Origin: Sediminibacillus dalangtanensis
GTDB lineage: Bacteria; Bacillota; Bacilli; Bacillales; Amphibacillaceae
NCBI RefSeq assembly: GCF_017792025.1
Contig: NZ_CP046956.1
Span: 1,488,001 to 1,552,000, forward strand
DNA: 64,000 nt
Direction of reading: 5' to 3'
Positions 16,772-25,576 of the stretch are shown here, piece after piece; position 1 is the stretch's first letter, and each line of letters starts with the position of its first letter. The notes under the pieces are model-generated. The model did not search any database and was not told the DNA's origin. It saw nothing but the letters and a program-made list of their open reading frames with translations. A program made the translations under genes and the position numbers.

Positions 16772-17989
16772 ATGAATATGAGCAACAAACCTAAAATTGT
16801 CGTTCTTGGCGCGGGTTATGCCGGGATGATGACAACGAAACGATTGACGCAAAAGCTAGGCCAAGAAGAAGCAGACATTATTCTGGTCAACAAGCATAAT
16901 TATCATTATCAATCTACGTGGCTTCATGAAGTTGCGGCAGGCACGATTGATGTCAACAAAGTCCGTATGCTTATCAGTGATGTCATCGATACGAATCGTG
17001 TAAGACTTGTCTTTGATACAGTGCAGGAAGTGAAAAAGGATGAGCAGCGCGTCGTTCTGGAAAATGGCGAGCTGGAATATGATTATTTAGTGTTCTCGTT
17101 AGGATTTGAGAAGGCCTCTTTCGGTATTCCCGGAATGGAAGAAAACGCACTGTCGATTGAAAGTGTCGACAAAAGCCGCTTGATCAGCGAACATATTGAG
17201 CATCAATTTGCCCGGTATAGCAGCGGGGAAGAAACAAACGACGAGGCATTGAACATCGTTGTAGGCGGATCTGGGTTCACCGGTATCGAGTTTGTCGGAG
17301 AACTCGCAGAAAAGGTGCCGGAACTCTGCCGGAAATACGATATCGAGCGCAGTAAGGTACGTATCATCAATGTGGAGGCTGCCCCATCGATACTCCCTGG
17401 ATTTGATGAAGAGCTGGTTGCTTATGCCCGTAAATCTTTGGAAGACCGTGGAGTAGAGTTCCGTATTGGCACGAAAATCCAGGAATGCAGAGAAGATGCA
17501 TTTATCGTGGGTGACGACAACGAAGAGATCAAAGCAGGTACGATTGTCTGGACTGGCGGTGTACAAGGAAGCTCTATTCTGGATAAATCCGGTTTCGAAG
17601 TGTTCAAAGGTAAAGTAAATGTGAACGGCGACCTTCGTGTACCAGGCTATGACAATATCTTTATTCTCGGAGACTGTTCCTGGGTAATGGATAAAGAAAA
17701 TGACCGTCCATATCCTCCGACTGCCCAACTTGCTATCCAGGAAGCTGACACTGCTTCTGACAACCTTACAGCATTGCTGCGTGGCGGCAAGCTGGAAGAT
17801 TTCGTTTTTGATAATAAAGGAACGGTGGCTTCATTGGGCGGCAGCCATGCAATGGGAACCGTTTTCTCCGGATATAAGTTGTACGGTAAAACTGCCCGCG
17901 CCATGAAAAATGTCATTGATAACCGTTATCTATTCATGCTCGGCGGACCAAAGCTTGTCTTGAAAAAAGGGAAACTTCGTCCATTTTAA
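16772..17989 (+). CDS. Type II NADH dehydrogenase (NAD(P)/FAD-dependent oxidoreductase)
   Basis: 405-aa peripheral membrane flavoprotein passing electrons from NADH to menaquinone without proton pumping. The FAD-binding motif is VVLGAGYAGMMTTKRL at the N-terminus; the second dinucleotide-binding motif is IVVGGSGFTGIEFVGEL near residue 160; the FAD-contacting ILGDCS and PTAQLAIQEA are near residues 290-315. The ATG at 16772 follows AGAGAAAGG; GTG 16766 and ATG 16778 are alternatives. It resembles YumB/YjlD-type Ndh of Bacillus. A tiny hydrophobic gene follows. Confidence 0.92.
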   Translation: MNMSNKPKIVVLGAGYAGMMTTKRLTQKLGQEEADIILVNKHNYHYQSTWLHEVAAGTIDVNKVRMLISDVIDTNRVRLVFDTVQEVKKDEQRVVLENGELEYDYLVFSLGFEKASFGIPGMEENALSIESVDKSRLISEHIEHQFARYSSGEETNDEALNIVVGGSGFTGIEFVGELAEKVPELCRKYDIERSKVRIINVEAAPSILPGFDEELVAYARKSLEDRGVEFRIGTKIQECREDAFIVGDDNEEIKAGTIVWTGGVQGSSILDKSGFEVFKGKVNVNGDLRVPGYDNIFILGDCSWVMDKENDRPYPPTAQLAIQEADTASDNLTALLRGGKLEDFVFDNKGTVASLGGSHAMGTVFSGYKLYGKTARAMKNVIDNRYLFMLGGPKLVLKKGKLRPF

Positions 17990-18025
17990 TAACCAACCAT
18001 CAAAACGCTCAGGGAGGGAAGTAGG

Positions 18026-18124
18026 TTGAAAAACACATTTCTTGTAACACTGCTTGCGGTCCTTTCTACGGTTGTCTATGCCGTAGTTTTGAGGAAACAG
18101 GAAGACAACAAACATTTTTGGTAA
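18026..18124 (+). CDS. Small membrane protein, 32 aa
   Basis: Begins with TTG after AGGGAGGGAAGTAGG, a strong ribosome site, and encodes one hydrophobic helix (LVTLLAVLSTVVYAVVL) with a charged tail, RKQEDNKHFW. It lies 36 bases after ndh and before a terminator, so it is co-transcribed with ndh. Function unknown. The strong ribosome site and the single helix with charged end argue it is real. Confidence 0.65.
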   Translation: MKNTFLVTLLAVLSTVVYAVVLRKQEDNKHFW

Positions 18125-18131
18125 TAAGCAT

Positions 18132-18166
18132 AACCGGAATCCATTAGGGGTTCCGGTTTTTTTCTT
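18132..18166 (+). terminator. Terminator after ndh and the small membrane gene
   Basis: AACCGGAATCC (18132-18142) pairs with GGGGTTCCGGTT, followed by seven T residues. Confidence 0.88.
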
Positions 18167-18332
18167 TAGTCTCTTATCGCAGTCTTTGTTGTTTTTACTC
18201 TTTTGTTACCGAATCCTCACTTGGTCCAGAATTTTTGACTTGAAGACAATCGAAGAAAAAACGCTTGCACCTTCTTTACAAGAAGGAGTAGAGTAGATGC
18301 AAACATTCGTTCCCTAGATTAGTTATCCGTGT

Positions 18333-18338
18333 TATAAT
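18333..18338 (+). promoter_or_regulatory. Extended -10 promoter before topB
   Basis: TGTTATAAT gives an extended -10 box (TATAAT at 18333-18338) about 100 bases before topB. No good -35 box is visible. A CCTTCTT/AAGAAGG hairpin (18273-18289) lies upstream. Confidence 0.45.
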
Positions 18339-18439
18339 GGTGGAAGCCTTAGTTTGGGTTTACCTTCTCCTTTTATATTTCCTTCGTATGCTGTTCCGGA
18401 CATAATTCTCCCCGAAAAAAGTAAAGATGGGTGATACAC

Positions 18440-20599
18440 ATGAAATTAATATTAGCTGAAAAGCCTTCTGTGGCAAAAAATATTGCAGATGCTTTAAATA
18501 TAAAAACAAAACAGGATGGTTACTTTCAAGGTAATGGTTATTTGGTTACCTGGGCATTTGGTCACTTGTTGCAATTATTTGACGCAAAAGATTATGATCG
18601 TTCGATGACAAAATGGAAGATGGAAAATTTTCCATTCATACCGGAGAAGTTTCAATATAAAGTGAAAACGGATATCCGCAACCGCAACCGGGCAGATGGA
18701 GGGGCACAAAAACAGCTTCATGTGATTAAGCGCTTGATGAAGCGACCTGACGTAGAAGCAATTATCTCTGCGTGTGACTATGATCGGGAAGGCCAGTTAA
18801 TTGGCGACAGCATCATCGACTATATCAATCCCAAGCAACCTGTCTATCGATTATTGATCAACGAGTGGACCCAAGAGGAAGTGCTTCGGGGACTGAAAAC
18901 CATGCAACCGAATGAAAAGTTGCGCGCCTTGCAGGATGCCGGGATCAGCCGCCAATGGGCGGATTGGGTAATCGGTATCAATTTAACCTCTGTTGCTACC
19001 CTTAAATACCAGCAGGGAAGTGGAAAGGCACTTAATATCGGACGGGTTCTGCTGCCGACATTGAAGATCATTTATGACCGGGATAAAGAAATCAAATCAT
19101 TCATTCCGGAAGATTATTTCAAGCTGACCGCGACATTTTCTACTAAATCCGGTGGAACGTTTCAAGGTGTTTACCAGGAAAATGAACAAGAAAAATTCAA
19201 ACATAAGCAGCCACTTGAAGAAATCGCCGGTAAAATAGCCGATAAAAAAGCAACCATAATAGATAAACAGGTCGAGAAAAAGAAAGAGTTCCCTCCATTC
19301 CTTTTCAATCTGTCCAATTTACAAGGATATATGACAAATAGGTATAACGGATGGACATCGGACAAAGTACTAAAAGTTGCTCAATCACTTTATGAAAAGA
19401 AGTGGATCACTTATCCCCGTACAGCAAGTACGGCCCTGGATGAAAGCCTGGCAGGAAAAGCGGCAACGGTATTAAAAAAGTTGGCTGAAGATGTTCCGTA
19501 TAAAGAAGAAATCCGTTTCTCGAAGTCAAAACGGGTCTTTAACAATGCTAAAGTGGAAAGTCATAGTGCAATTATGCCTACTTATGTAAAACCAAAGCGG
19601 CTCACTAAGGACCAGGAACTCGTCTACCAGGCAATAAAAAACAGATTCATTATGCAGTTTATGCCACTTGCAGAATATGAAGAAACAAGGCTTTTCACTA
19701 AAGTTGAAGAACTGGAATTACCAGGTTTGTTCTATTCGAAAGGCAGAGTCCAGTTAAAGGAAGGATGGAAGCAGGTAGAAAGTATTCAGTCAAAGGAAAC
19801 GATCCTTCCTAACGTGGAACCTAAAGAAATGGTCGCAGTTAAGGGTAGCGATGTTTCTTCCCATGTAACCAAGCCCCCAAAACCTCATACTGAAAAAACA
19901 TTGCTTCGATTAATGGAAACGTGCGGAAAGGTTTCGAAGGAAAAAGCTCTAGATCAGGAAGAGGAAGTTACAGAAGTACTATCAGGCTTTAGTATCGGTA
20001 CTCCAGCAACAAGGGCTGAAACAATAAAAAAATTGAAAGATGTTGGGTATATTACGATGCAAAGAAAAAATCTGGTATGTACCGAGCTTGGAAACAGGCT
20101 TGTGGAGACTTTTCCGATTGATCGTTTATTCGACTTAGAATTTACTGGAAGATTAGAGAAATCACTTGCGGATATCGAAAAAGGCAAAGTGGATAAGGAG
20201 CGTTTTTTGGAAACCGTATTCTCCTTTACGAAACAATCCGTGGGCACGATTAAGCAGGAAGCGAAGGTTACGATAAATAAGGTTGAGCGGCAAAAAGGGA
20301 CGAAAGAGGCACTCGGAAAATGTCCGGTATGTGGCAGCAAAGTCGTCGAAGGAAGTAAAGGATTTGGTTGCAGTAATTGGAAGAGTGGCTGTAAATTTGT
20401 CGTTTGGAAAAATGATAAATATTTAGCCTCAATGCGAAAACGGGCGACAAAAACGTTAGTAAAAGGATTGTTGAAAAATGGACGGGTATATGTGAAAGGA
20501 TTGACTAGTAAAAAAGGCAAGAAGTTTAACGCCTATTTAAGCTATCAAAAAAATGCATCCAATGACTATTTCAGTTGGAAAATGGATTTCACCAAATAA
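18440..20599 (+). CDS. topB: DNA topoisomerase III
   Basis: Type IA topoisomerase of 719 aa acting on single-stranded and catenated DNA. TOPRIM domain at the N-terminus (LILAEKPSVAKNIADAL, SACDYDREGQLIGD), active-site Tyr in KKWITYPRTAST near residue 330, and a C-terminal zinc-finger-like Cys cluster (CPVCGSK, then CSNWKSGC) near residues 630-655. Length matches the roughly 727 aa of Bacillus TopB. The ATG at 18440 fits the family N-terminus; the in-frame GTG at 18431 is less likely. Monocistronic, followed by terminator hairpins. Confidence 0.95.
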   Translation: MKLILAEKPSVAKNIADALNIKTKQDGYFQGNGYLVTWAFGHLLQLFDAKDYDRSMTKWKMENFPFIPEKFQYKVKTDIRNRNRADGGAQKQLHVIKRLMKRPDVEAIISACDYDREGQLIGDSIIDYINPKQPVYRLLINEWTQEEVLRGLKTMQPNEKLRALQDAGISRQWADWVIGINLTSVATLKYQQGSGKALNIGRVLLPTLKIIYDRDKEIKSFIPEDYFKLTATFSTKSGGTFQGVYQENEQEKFKHKQPLEEIAGKIADKKATIIDKQVEKKKEFPPFLFNLSNLQGYMTNRYNGWTSDKVLKVAQSLYEKKWITYPRTASTALDESLAGKAATVLKKLAEDVPYKEEIRFSKSKRVFNNAKVESHSAIMPTYVKPKRLTKDQELVYQAIKNRFIMQFMPLAEYEETRLFTKVEELELPGLFYSKGRVQLKEGWKQVESIQSKETILPNVEPKEMVAVKGSDVSSHVTKPPKPHTEKTLLRLMETCGKVSKEKALDQEEEVTEVLSGFSIGTPATRAETIKKLKDVGYITMQRKNLVCTELGNRLVETFPIDRLFDLEFTGRLEKSLADIEKGKVDKERFLETVFSFTKQSVGTIKQEAKVTINKVERQKGTKEALGKCPVCGSKVVEGSKGFGCSNWKSGCKFVVWKNDKYLASMRKRATKTLVKGLLKNGRVYVKGLTSKKGKKFNAYLSYQKNASNDYFSWKMDFTK

Positions 20600-20782
20600 A
20601 TAGAAAAGTTTGTCAGATGTTATGACAATAATAAAGCAGGGATTCATGGCCTGTGTTATCTTTAACTTACAGAACATAACAGCTGACCAAATGGAAGCTT
20701 TGCCATCCACCACTTGGTTGATAGCTGCAGGTTTTGTACCCAAAGTTTGCGTCTCCCTCTTTTCTTTGCAAGGTGTCTGAAT

Positions 20783-20856
20783 GATTGCCGCCAGTCCAAC
20801 GGCAATCGCAAAAAAGCCAAACCGGCTCCCAAGCGGCCGGTTTGGCTTTTTGTTTT
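20783..20856. terminator. Paired hairpins and bidirectional terminator after topB
   Basis: GATTGCCG (20783-20790) pairs with CGGCAATC (20800-20807). Directly after it, AAAAGCCAAACCGGC (20812-20826) pairs with GCCGGTTTGGCTTTT (20836-20850), with T runs on both strands. The 20600-20782 stretch before it holds no gene I can support. Confidence 0.8.
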
Positions 20857-20860
20857 TACA

Positions 20861-21085
20861 GGAAATGATAAATTTAACTGTCTGGGGATCATTAGTGGCT
20901 GAAACAGCCACGTCCAGCTTCAGCGCCTCGAGGTCTTAAGCCCACCCTCGGTGTGGCAAAAAGCGCCACGCCGAGGTTGTTCTTAAGCTTGTCGGAGGCC
21001 CGAACGATGTGGGTCATGCAGGCGTTGCCACAGGACGTGGCGGCTTTAGCCTGTACTCCTTTAAACAGGCGCTTGCGCTTTTGTC
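20861..21085 (+). repeat. Dispersed structured repeat, copy 1 (with 5' extension)
   Basis: Core 20912-21085 begins GTCCAGCTTCAGCGCCT and ends CAGGCGCTTGCGCTTTT, so the ends are inverted (AGCGCCT/AGGCGCT). The interior has the stems CCTCGGTGTGGC/GCCACGCCGAGG, GCCAC/GTGGC and GCCTGT/ACAGGC. The stretch 20861-20911 is shared only with copy 4. The same core recurs at 40832, 47349 and 59101, all in plus orientation. Confidence 0.9.
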
Positions 21086-21246
21086 CATTTAGGAGACATA
21101 AAAAAAAGATTAGCTAGAAATAGCACACCATGTTATGTGGTGTTGGTCAGCGGTCTGCCAAATAAATACAGTGAACTTCACGGTGCATCCGTTTAAAGCA
21201 TAACAAGAAGAGAAATTTTATGGTGATCGGAAAGGGTGTATAGAAA

Positions 21247-21936
21247 TCACTCTCGATATTTTTCAATGCTTGTTTTAACAGAATCCATCATCTTTTGGAA
21301 GGAATCTGCTGCAGCAACGGTGTTCCGCTGCTTGATTGCTTCTAGCAAAGCTACATGGAAAGGGTAGCTTTGATCAAAAATATCATCTTGACCGAAGGGT
21401 TCATTCCAGAACTGGTGGAAAGTGTCCCACACAGAATCAATAATACTGGTGAGCAGCTGATTGTTGGCGGCATCGTATAAAGCCTGATGAAATCCCGCGT
21501 CTGCACGGTTGGCTTGTTCGCGTTTTCCTTCCTCAATGTAACGCACATAGTCCGTTAAGTGTTGCTGCATGATGGTTATATCTTTCTCTGTTGCCTTATG
21601 GACAGCTAAATCAACCGCTTTTCCCTCTAAAGCCATTCGGACATCAAGCGCATCCAGTAAAAATTTCTTTTCGTTTTCTACATCGAAAGCTGTCCTGATA
21701 TAAAAAGGTTTTGCGTCTTTTATAAATGTGCCTTTTCCATTTAATACTTCTAGGATGTCTTGTGATTCTAGTAATTGCAGTGCTTCCCGCAGTGTGGATC
21801 GTCCAATACCCAAAGCATTCATTAACTCGGTTGTAGCAGGAAGGCGATCTCCGGAAGTAAGGTTTTCCTTTTTAATATATTGTTTTATTTCATCGGCTAC
21901 CATTTCGGATAGTCTTTTTTTCTTTACTGTTTTCAT
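21247..21936 (-). CDS. GntR-family (FadR subfamily) transcriptional regulator
   Basis: 229-aa regulator. The winged helix is at the N-terminus (LSEMVADEIKQYIKKENL, LMNALGIGRSTLREALQLLE), followed by an all-helical FCD effector domain (DALDVRMALEGKAVDLAV, ADAGFHQALYDAANN) with the Asp/His pattern that binds a metal and carboxylates. The frame is open to 22017, but the ATG at 21936 follows GCGAGGTGC and fits the family. It is divergent from the PLP enzyme and NhaC antiporter and is their probable regulator. Confidence 0.9.
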   Translation of the reverse strand: MKTVKKKRLSEMVADEIKQYIKKENLTSGDRLPATTELMNALGIGRSTLREALQLLESQDILEVLNGKGTFIKDAKPFYIRTAFDVENEKKFLLDALDVRMALEGKAVDLAVHKATEKDITIMQQHLTDYVRYIEEGKREQANRADAGFHQALYDAANNQLLTSIIDSVWDTFHQFWNEPFGQDDIFDQSYPFHVALLEAIKQRNTVAAADSFQKMMDSVKTSIEKYRE

Positions 21937-22276
21937 GTAAGCACCTCGCAAATCAACTAACCCTATTATAGCAAAAAAGTAAATAATTGATGAGTACAGC
22001 AAGCTGGAAAGAAACAATAAGGTATTTTGTTAGATATTCGACTTTTGACCAGTATTAGAAACTGCGTACTGCGATGTAGATGACTCCATCTGTGGATTAC
22101 CACTTATTCTATAAAGGAGGGGGTAGCCGCATGAAAGTTGAGTTGCAGTTCCTTTCTCTGGTAGTCGTCAATCAATAATTATCAGAAAAATTAGACCTTT
22201 CATACAGGTGGATAGTATGATAGTATAAGCATACACGATATTTTAAGCAGAATCCTGCAAGAAAGAAGGATGAAAA
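21937..22276 (+). promoter_or_regulatory. Divergent control region with a possible 15-codon leader ORF
   Basis: 340 bases between the GntR gene and the PLP enzyme. ATAAAGGAGGGGGTAGCCGC precedes ATG 22131 of a 16-codon frame ending TAA at 22178 (MKVELQFLSLVVVNQ). The ribosome site is very strong for so short a frame, so it may be a leader peptide or a remnant. No riboswitch fold was recognised, and no T-run terminator separates it from the next gene. Confidence 0.4.
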
Positions 22277-23455
22277 ATGTATTACAGCGATGAAGAAATT
22301 TGCACACAACTTGGGGAGTCTTTCAGTGACCATCATGGGGCTGTGTCACCTCCTGTTTACCAAACAAGCTTGTTTGCGTTCGATTCATTTGAAGCCTTCA
22401 CCGAAGCACAGAAAAGAGAACGCGAAAATTACGTTTATACCAGGGGGCTCAATCCTACTACTGAAATACTGGAACAAAAGCTCGCATTACTGGAGAGGGG
22501 GGAGAAATGCAAGTGTTTTGCTTCGGGAATGGGTGCCATTAGCAGTATCTTTTTATCCCTGCTGCGAAGCGGAGATCACGTTTTATTTGTGAATAACATC
22601 TACGGACCGACAATTCAATTGTTGGACCACTTAAAACGCTTTTATATCGATCATAGTTCGGTAGGCAATAGTCTGGAGGAAATGGAAAAGGCGATCAAAC
22701 CAACTACTAAGCTTATTTACGTAGAAAGTCCAGGAACGATGTTAATGAAGGTTGTAGATCTTCAGCAAGTTGCCCATATTGCCAAAAAGCATGGAATCAT
22801 CACGGCAATAGACAATACGTGGTCCACGCCGATTTTCCAGAAACCTTTGCTGCATGGGTTTGATTTATCGGTCCATTCCTTGACGAAATATATCGGCGGT
22901 CATAGCGATGTCGTAGGCGGAGCGGTAATTGGAAAGGAAGAATTAATCGATACTATCTCAAAATATGGTTTTCAATTAAATGGAGCCGTTTTATCTCCCC
23001 ACGATGCATCCTTGATTATCAGGGGACTGCGGACATTGCCGATCAGGCTAAGACAGCACCAACAACATTGCCTGAAGGTGATCGATTACCTGAAAGGTAA
23101 GGAGGAGGTACACCGTATTCACCACCCAAGTCTTCATTCTGAGGAAGACCGTGTTATCAACAAGCAAATGAAAGGTTTTTCGGGATTGTTAAGCTTTGAA
23201 TTAAAGGATGCAGGATTTGAGCAAGTCGCCCGACTTATTAATCAGTTATCGGTTTTTAAAATCGGAGTAAGCTGGGGGGGGTTTGAAAGCCTGGTAAACG
23301 CACCGGTGAAAAAGGGGAACGAAAAAGAATTGAAGAAACAGGGATTGAGTCCAGGTTTGGTTCGTTTGTCGATTGGTCTCGAGGGAGCAGATTTACTGAT
23401 TCAGGATTTAGAGCAAGCCTTCCAGGCCTTGAGCCGGGAAGTGGAAATCCAGTAG
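22277..23455 (+). CDS. Cys/Met metabolism PLP-dependent enzyme
   Basis: 392-aa fold-type I PLP enzyme of the cystathionine gamma-synthase / cystathionine beta-lyase / methionine gamma-lyase group. YVYTRGLNPTTEILEQKLA, FASGMGAISSIFLSLL, AIDNTWSTP and SVHSLTKYIGGHSDVVGG are the family blocks; the Lys in LTKYIGG binds PLP. ATG 22277 follows AAGAAGGA. It is 19 bases before an NhaC antiporter and opposite a FadR-type regulator, which suggests catabolism of an amino acid coupled to ion exchange rather than core methionine synthesis. The exact activity is not decidable by eye. Confidence 0.88.
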   Translation: MYYSDEEICTQLGESFSDHHGAVSPPVYQTSLFAFDSFEAFTEAQKRERENYVYTRGLNPTTEILEQKLALLERGEKCKCFASGMGAISSIFLSLLRSGDHVLFVNNIYGPTIQLLDHLKRFYIDHSSVGNSLEEMEKAIKPTTKLIYVESPGTMLMKVVDLQQVAHIAKKHGIITAIDNTWSTPIFQKPLLHGFDLSVHSLTKYIGGHSDVVGGAVIGKEELIDTISKYGFQLNGAVLSPHDASLIIRGLRTLPIRLRQHQQHCLKVIDYLKGKEEVHRIHHPSLHSEEDRVINKQMKGFSGLLSFELKDAGFEQVARLINQLSVFKIGVSWGGFESLVNAPVKKGNEKELKKQGLSPGLVRLSIGLEGADLLIQDLEQAFQALSREVEIQ

Positions 23456-23474
23456 CTAAAAGGAGAGGGTAAAA

Positions 23475-24950
23475 ATGAATGATGCAAAAATAAAACGGCC
23501 ATCGATTGGGATGGCAATGATTCCAATAGGTCTGGCCGTAGCTATTTTCATTATTGGGATTGGGGTGTTGAAATACCAAGCAGAATTAATGTTGATTTTT
23601 GCTGGTGCCTTGTTTGCCTTATTCGCGACGTTTTATGGTCGGTCATGGGAAGAAATTTTGGTTGTAATGGGGGATAAAATCAAAAAAGCCTTGCCGGCCA
23701 TTTTAATATTGTTCAGTATTGGGATGTTGATCGGTACCTGGATGATTTCTGGAACGATTCCGTTTTTTGTCTATTATGGACTGGAAATCATCAACCCTGC
23801 CCATCTTTACGTTATGGCTTTTCTGGTAACCGCCATCGTTTCGACTTGTGTAGGAACCTCCTGGGGCTCAGCTGGGACAATCGGGGTGGCGTTGATGAGC
23901 ATTGCGCAAACCATGGATTTATCCATGGCTGTAACTGCAGGTGCGGTTGTTTCCGGTGCCTATTTCGGGGATAAATTATCCCCTCTATCCGATACAACCA
24001 ACATGAGTTCACTCGCTGCTGGTTCCAATCTATACGAGCATATTCGTCATATGCTTTATACATCGTTACCTTCTTCCATCGTAGCGGTCATTGTATTCTT
24101 CATAATGGGTTTGCAAATCGATTCAGCTGCAGATCAGCTTGCCAATGTGGATGAAATGCTAAGCGGACTTGGACAATTATTCAATTTAAATCTTGTTGTT
24201 TTGCTCCCCGCTGTTATTGTAATCGCGGGCTCTCTTATGAAGAAATCCCCGTTGATAGTATTATTTGTTTCAGCTTTGACAGCGATGGTGGTGGCACTGA
24301 TTTTTCAGCATGCCACTGTGAGTAATCTGATTACTTCGGCCGTAGAAGGATTTAACGTCGAGATGATCGCTTCTTCTGTAGCAGGAGCTGATGCCTCCGT
24401 CATTGGACAAGACATGCAGGATTTACTCAATAGGGGAGGGCTGTACTCTATGTATGGGGCAACGTTCTTTGTATTTTGCGCTTTTTTCTTTGCTTCTGCC
24501 TTGGAAGTTTCGCAAGCCCTAAATGTCGTATTGGAAAAGGTGATAACCTATTTACGTTCGGTGGGAAGTGTTGTAGCAGCTTCCCTGATCACAGGATTTG
24601 CTGTCATTAATTGTACTTCCAATGCATTGGTAACATATTTCTTGATTCAAGACATTTATGGAGACGTTTACAAAAAGAAAAAACTCCATCCGGTCAACCT
24701 GTCGCGTAGCATGGAAGATTCTGTTACGGTAACGGAAGCATTGATGCCTTGGACGGTTTCTGGGGTTTTTATGGCCACAACGTTAGGAGTAGGAAACTTT
24801 GAATTTCTGCCTTGGGCAATATTTAACCTCGGTGGCATCATATTCTCTGTATTATACGCTTTCCTTGCACCCTTGACAGGTGGTTTTGGAATTCGAAAAC
24901 TGAAGGAGGAACCAGAAAGCGGTCAAGCTTCTTCTAAAACAGCGATTTAA
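23475..24950 (+). CDS. Na+/H+ antiporter, NhaC family
   Basis: 491-aa membrane protein with about eleven to twelve helices. STCVGTSWGSAGTIGVAL and GAVVSGAYFGDKLSPLSDTTN are the hallmark NhaC motifs carrying the ion-binding Asp and Ser. The family includes true Na+/H+ antiporters and MleN-type malate/lactate antiporters. Its operon with a PLP enzyme makes an organic-acid or amino-acid linked exchange possible. Ribosome site AAGGAGAGGG before ATG 23475. Confidence 0.9.
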   Translation: MNDAKIKRPSIGMAMIPIGLAVAIFIIGIGVLKYQAELMLIFAGALFALFATFYGRSWEEILVVMGDKIKKALPAILILFSIGMLIGTWMISGTIPFFVYYGLEIINPAHLYVMAFLVTAIVSTCVGTSWGSAGTIGVALMSIAQTMDLSMAVTAGAVVSGAYFGDKLSPLSDTTNMSSLAAGSNLYEHIRHMLYTSLPSSIVAVIVFFIMGLQIDSAADQLANVDEMLSGLGQLFNLNLVVLLPAVIVIAGSLMKKSPLIVLFVSALTAMVVALIFQHATVSNLITSAVEGFNVEMIASSVAGADASVIGQDMQDLLNRGGLYSMYGATFFVFCAFFFASALEVSQALNVVLEKVITYLRSVGSVVAASLITGFAVINCTSNALVTYFLIQDIYGDVYKKKKLHPVNLSRSMEDSVTVTEALMPWTVSGVFMATTLGVGNFEFLPWAIFNLGGIIFSVLYAFLAPLTGGFGIRKLKEEPESGQASSKTAI

Positions 24951-25222
24951 ATATATGTGCGGTGTGCGTCTCCCGACTTTTCAGCCAGATTATGTCGGCA
25001 ATTCGTCAAATAAAGTATTGTTTTAAGCCTGTAGGAATGGCTTAGAAGGAAGGATAATGCCACTTAAGTACTTATCCATCCTGACAGCATGAAAAGCCCT
25101 CTCTGACAAAGAAGCACAAGGTTTTTGTTTTAGCAAAACAGTTTCGTGGAAAAATAAACGTGAAAGTGGTAATATCTAATTTGCCGTCTTCAAAGGCAAA
25201 TCATGTGAAAAGGAGGGTAATC
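24951..25222 (+). other. Gene-free stretch before the Sec-thioredoxin gene
   Basis: No gene is supported. Short inverted repeats are present: TAAGCC/GGCTTA near 25025, GGATAA/TTATCC near 25055-25080, and ATTTGCC (25179-25185)/GGCAAAT (25195-25201) just before the thioredoxin ribosome site. No T-run terminator is convincing. Confidence 0.5.
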
Positions 25223-25534
25223 ATGGCTGAAAAGATTACAGCGCAACAATTTAAAGAACTGACAAATACGATGGACAAGCCAATCATCCTCGAATTTGGA
25301 GCTGACTGGTGACCAGGCTGCCGTATGTTGAGGCCGGTGGTCTCAAGCGTTTCTGAGCAGCTTGATACTGTAAACTTCTACTATGTAGACGTAGATGAGT
25401 CAGCAGAATTGGCTGAACAGTTTGGGGTGCAAAGTATCCCGACATTGGTAAAAATAAAAGATGGCGGAGAAGAAGCGGATCGTTCTGTCGGCTTTATGCC
25501 AGAGGAGCAGGTCAAAGCCTTCGCTGAGTCATAA
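25223..25534 (+). CDS. Thioredoxin-like selenoprotein (in-frame UGA, motif W-U-P-G-C)
   Basis: 103-aa thioredoxin-fold protein read from ATG 25223 (AAAAGGAGGG upstream) through TGA at 25310-25312. Codons before the TGA give MAEKITAQQF and ILEFGADW, those after give PGCRMLRPV, VDVDESAELAEQFGVQSIPT and a C-terminal helix. The UGA is exactly where thioredoxins have the first active-site Cys, giving UxxC, and the cis-Pro loop SIPT is intact. A stem-loop of bacterial SECIS type follows the UGA, and the whole Sec machinery lies within 10 kb. Ignoring the UGA would leave only a 69-aa C-terminal fragment starting at 25325. The role is thiol-disulfide or peroxide-linked redox chemistry in the cytoplasm, by family. 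Confidence 0.92.
25313..25346 (+). promoter_or_regulatory. bSECIS-like element of the thioredoxin-like gene
   Basis: After the UGA, 15 bases lead to the stem TTGAGGCC (25328-25335), loop GGT, and GGTCTCAA (25339-25346), eight pairs with one G-U. The loop begins with G, as bacterial SECIS loops do. Confidence 0.75.
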
Positions 25535-25543
25535 ATGTAGAAG

Positions 25544-25576
25544 AAAGGTGCCACGTCTTGAAGACGGGGCACCTTT
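25544..25576. terminator. Bidirectional terminator between convergent genes
   Basis: AAAGGTGCC (25544-25552) with inner CGTCTT/AGACG pairs with GGCACCTTT (25568-25576). It ends the Sec-thioredoxin gene and touches the stop codon of the opposing deacetylase. Confidence 0.85.

Noticed and set aside
20621..20779. 52-codon plus-strand frame after topB
   Set aside because: No ribosome site and no recognisable family; it lies in the 3' region of topB.
20537..20911. 124-aa open frame on the minus strand after topB
   Set aside because: It crosses the terminator hairpins and the end of topB. Part of it looks protein-like, but there is no ribosome site and no family.
21937..22276. SAM or T-box riboswitch before the Cys/Met PLP enzyme
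   Set aside because: Looked for because of the gene type; no terminator or conserved S-box/T-box sequence is present.
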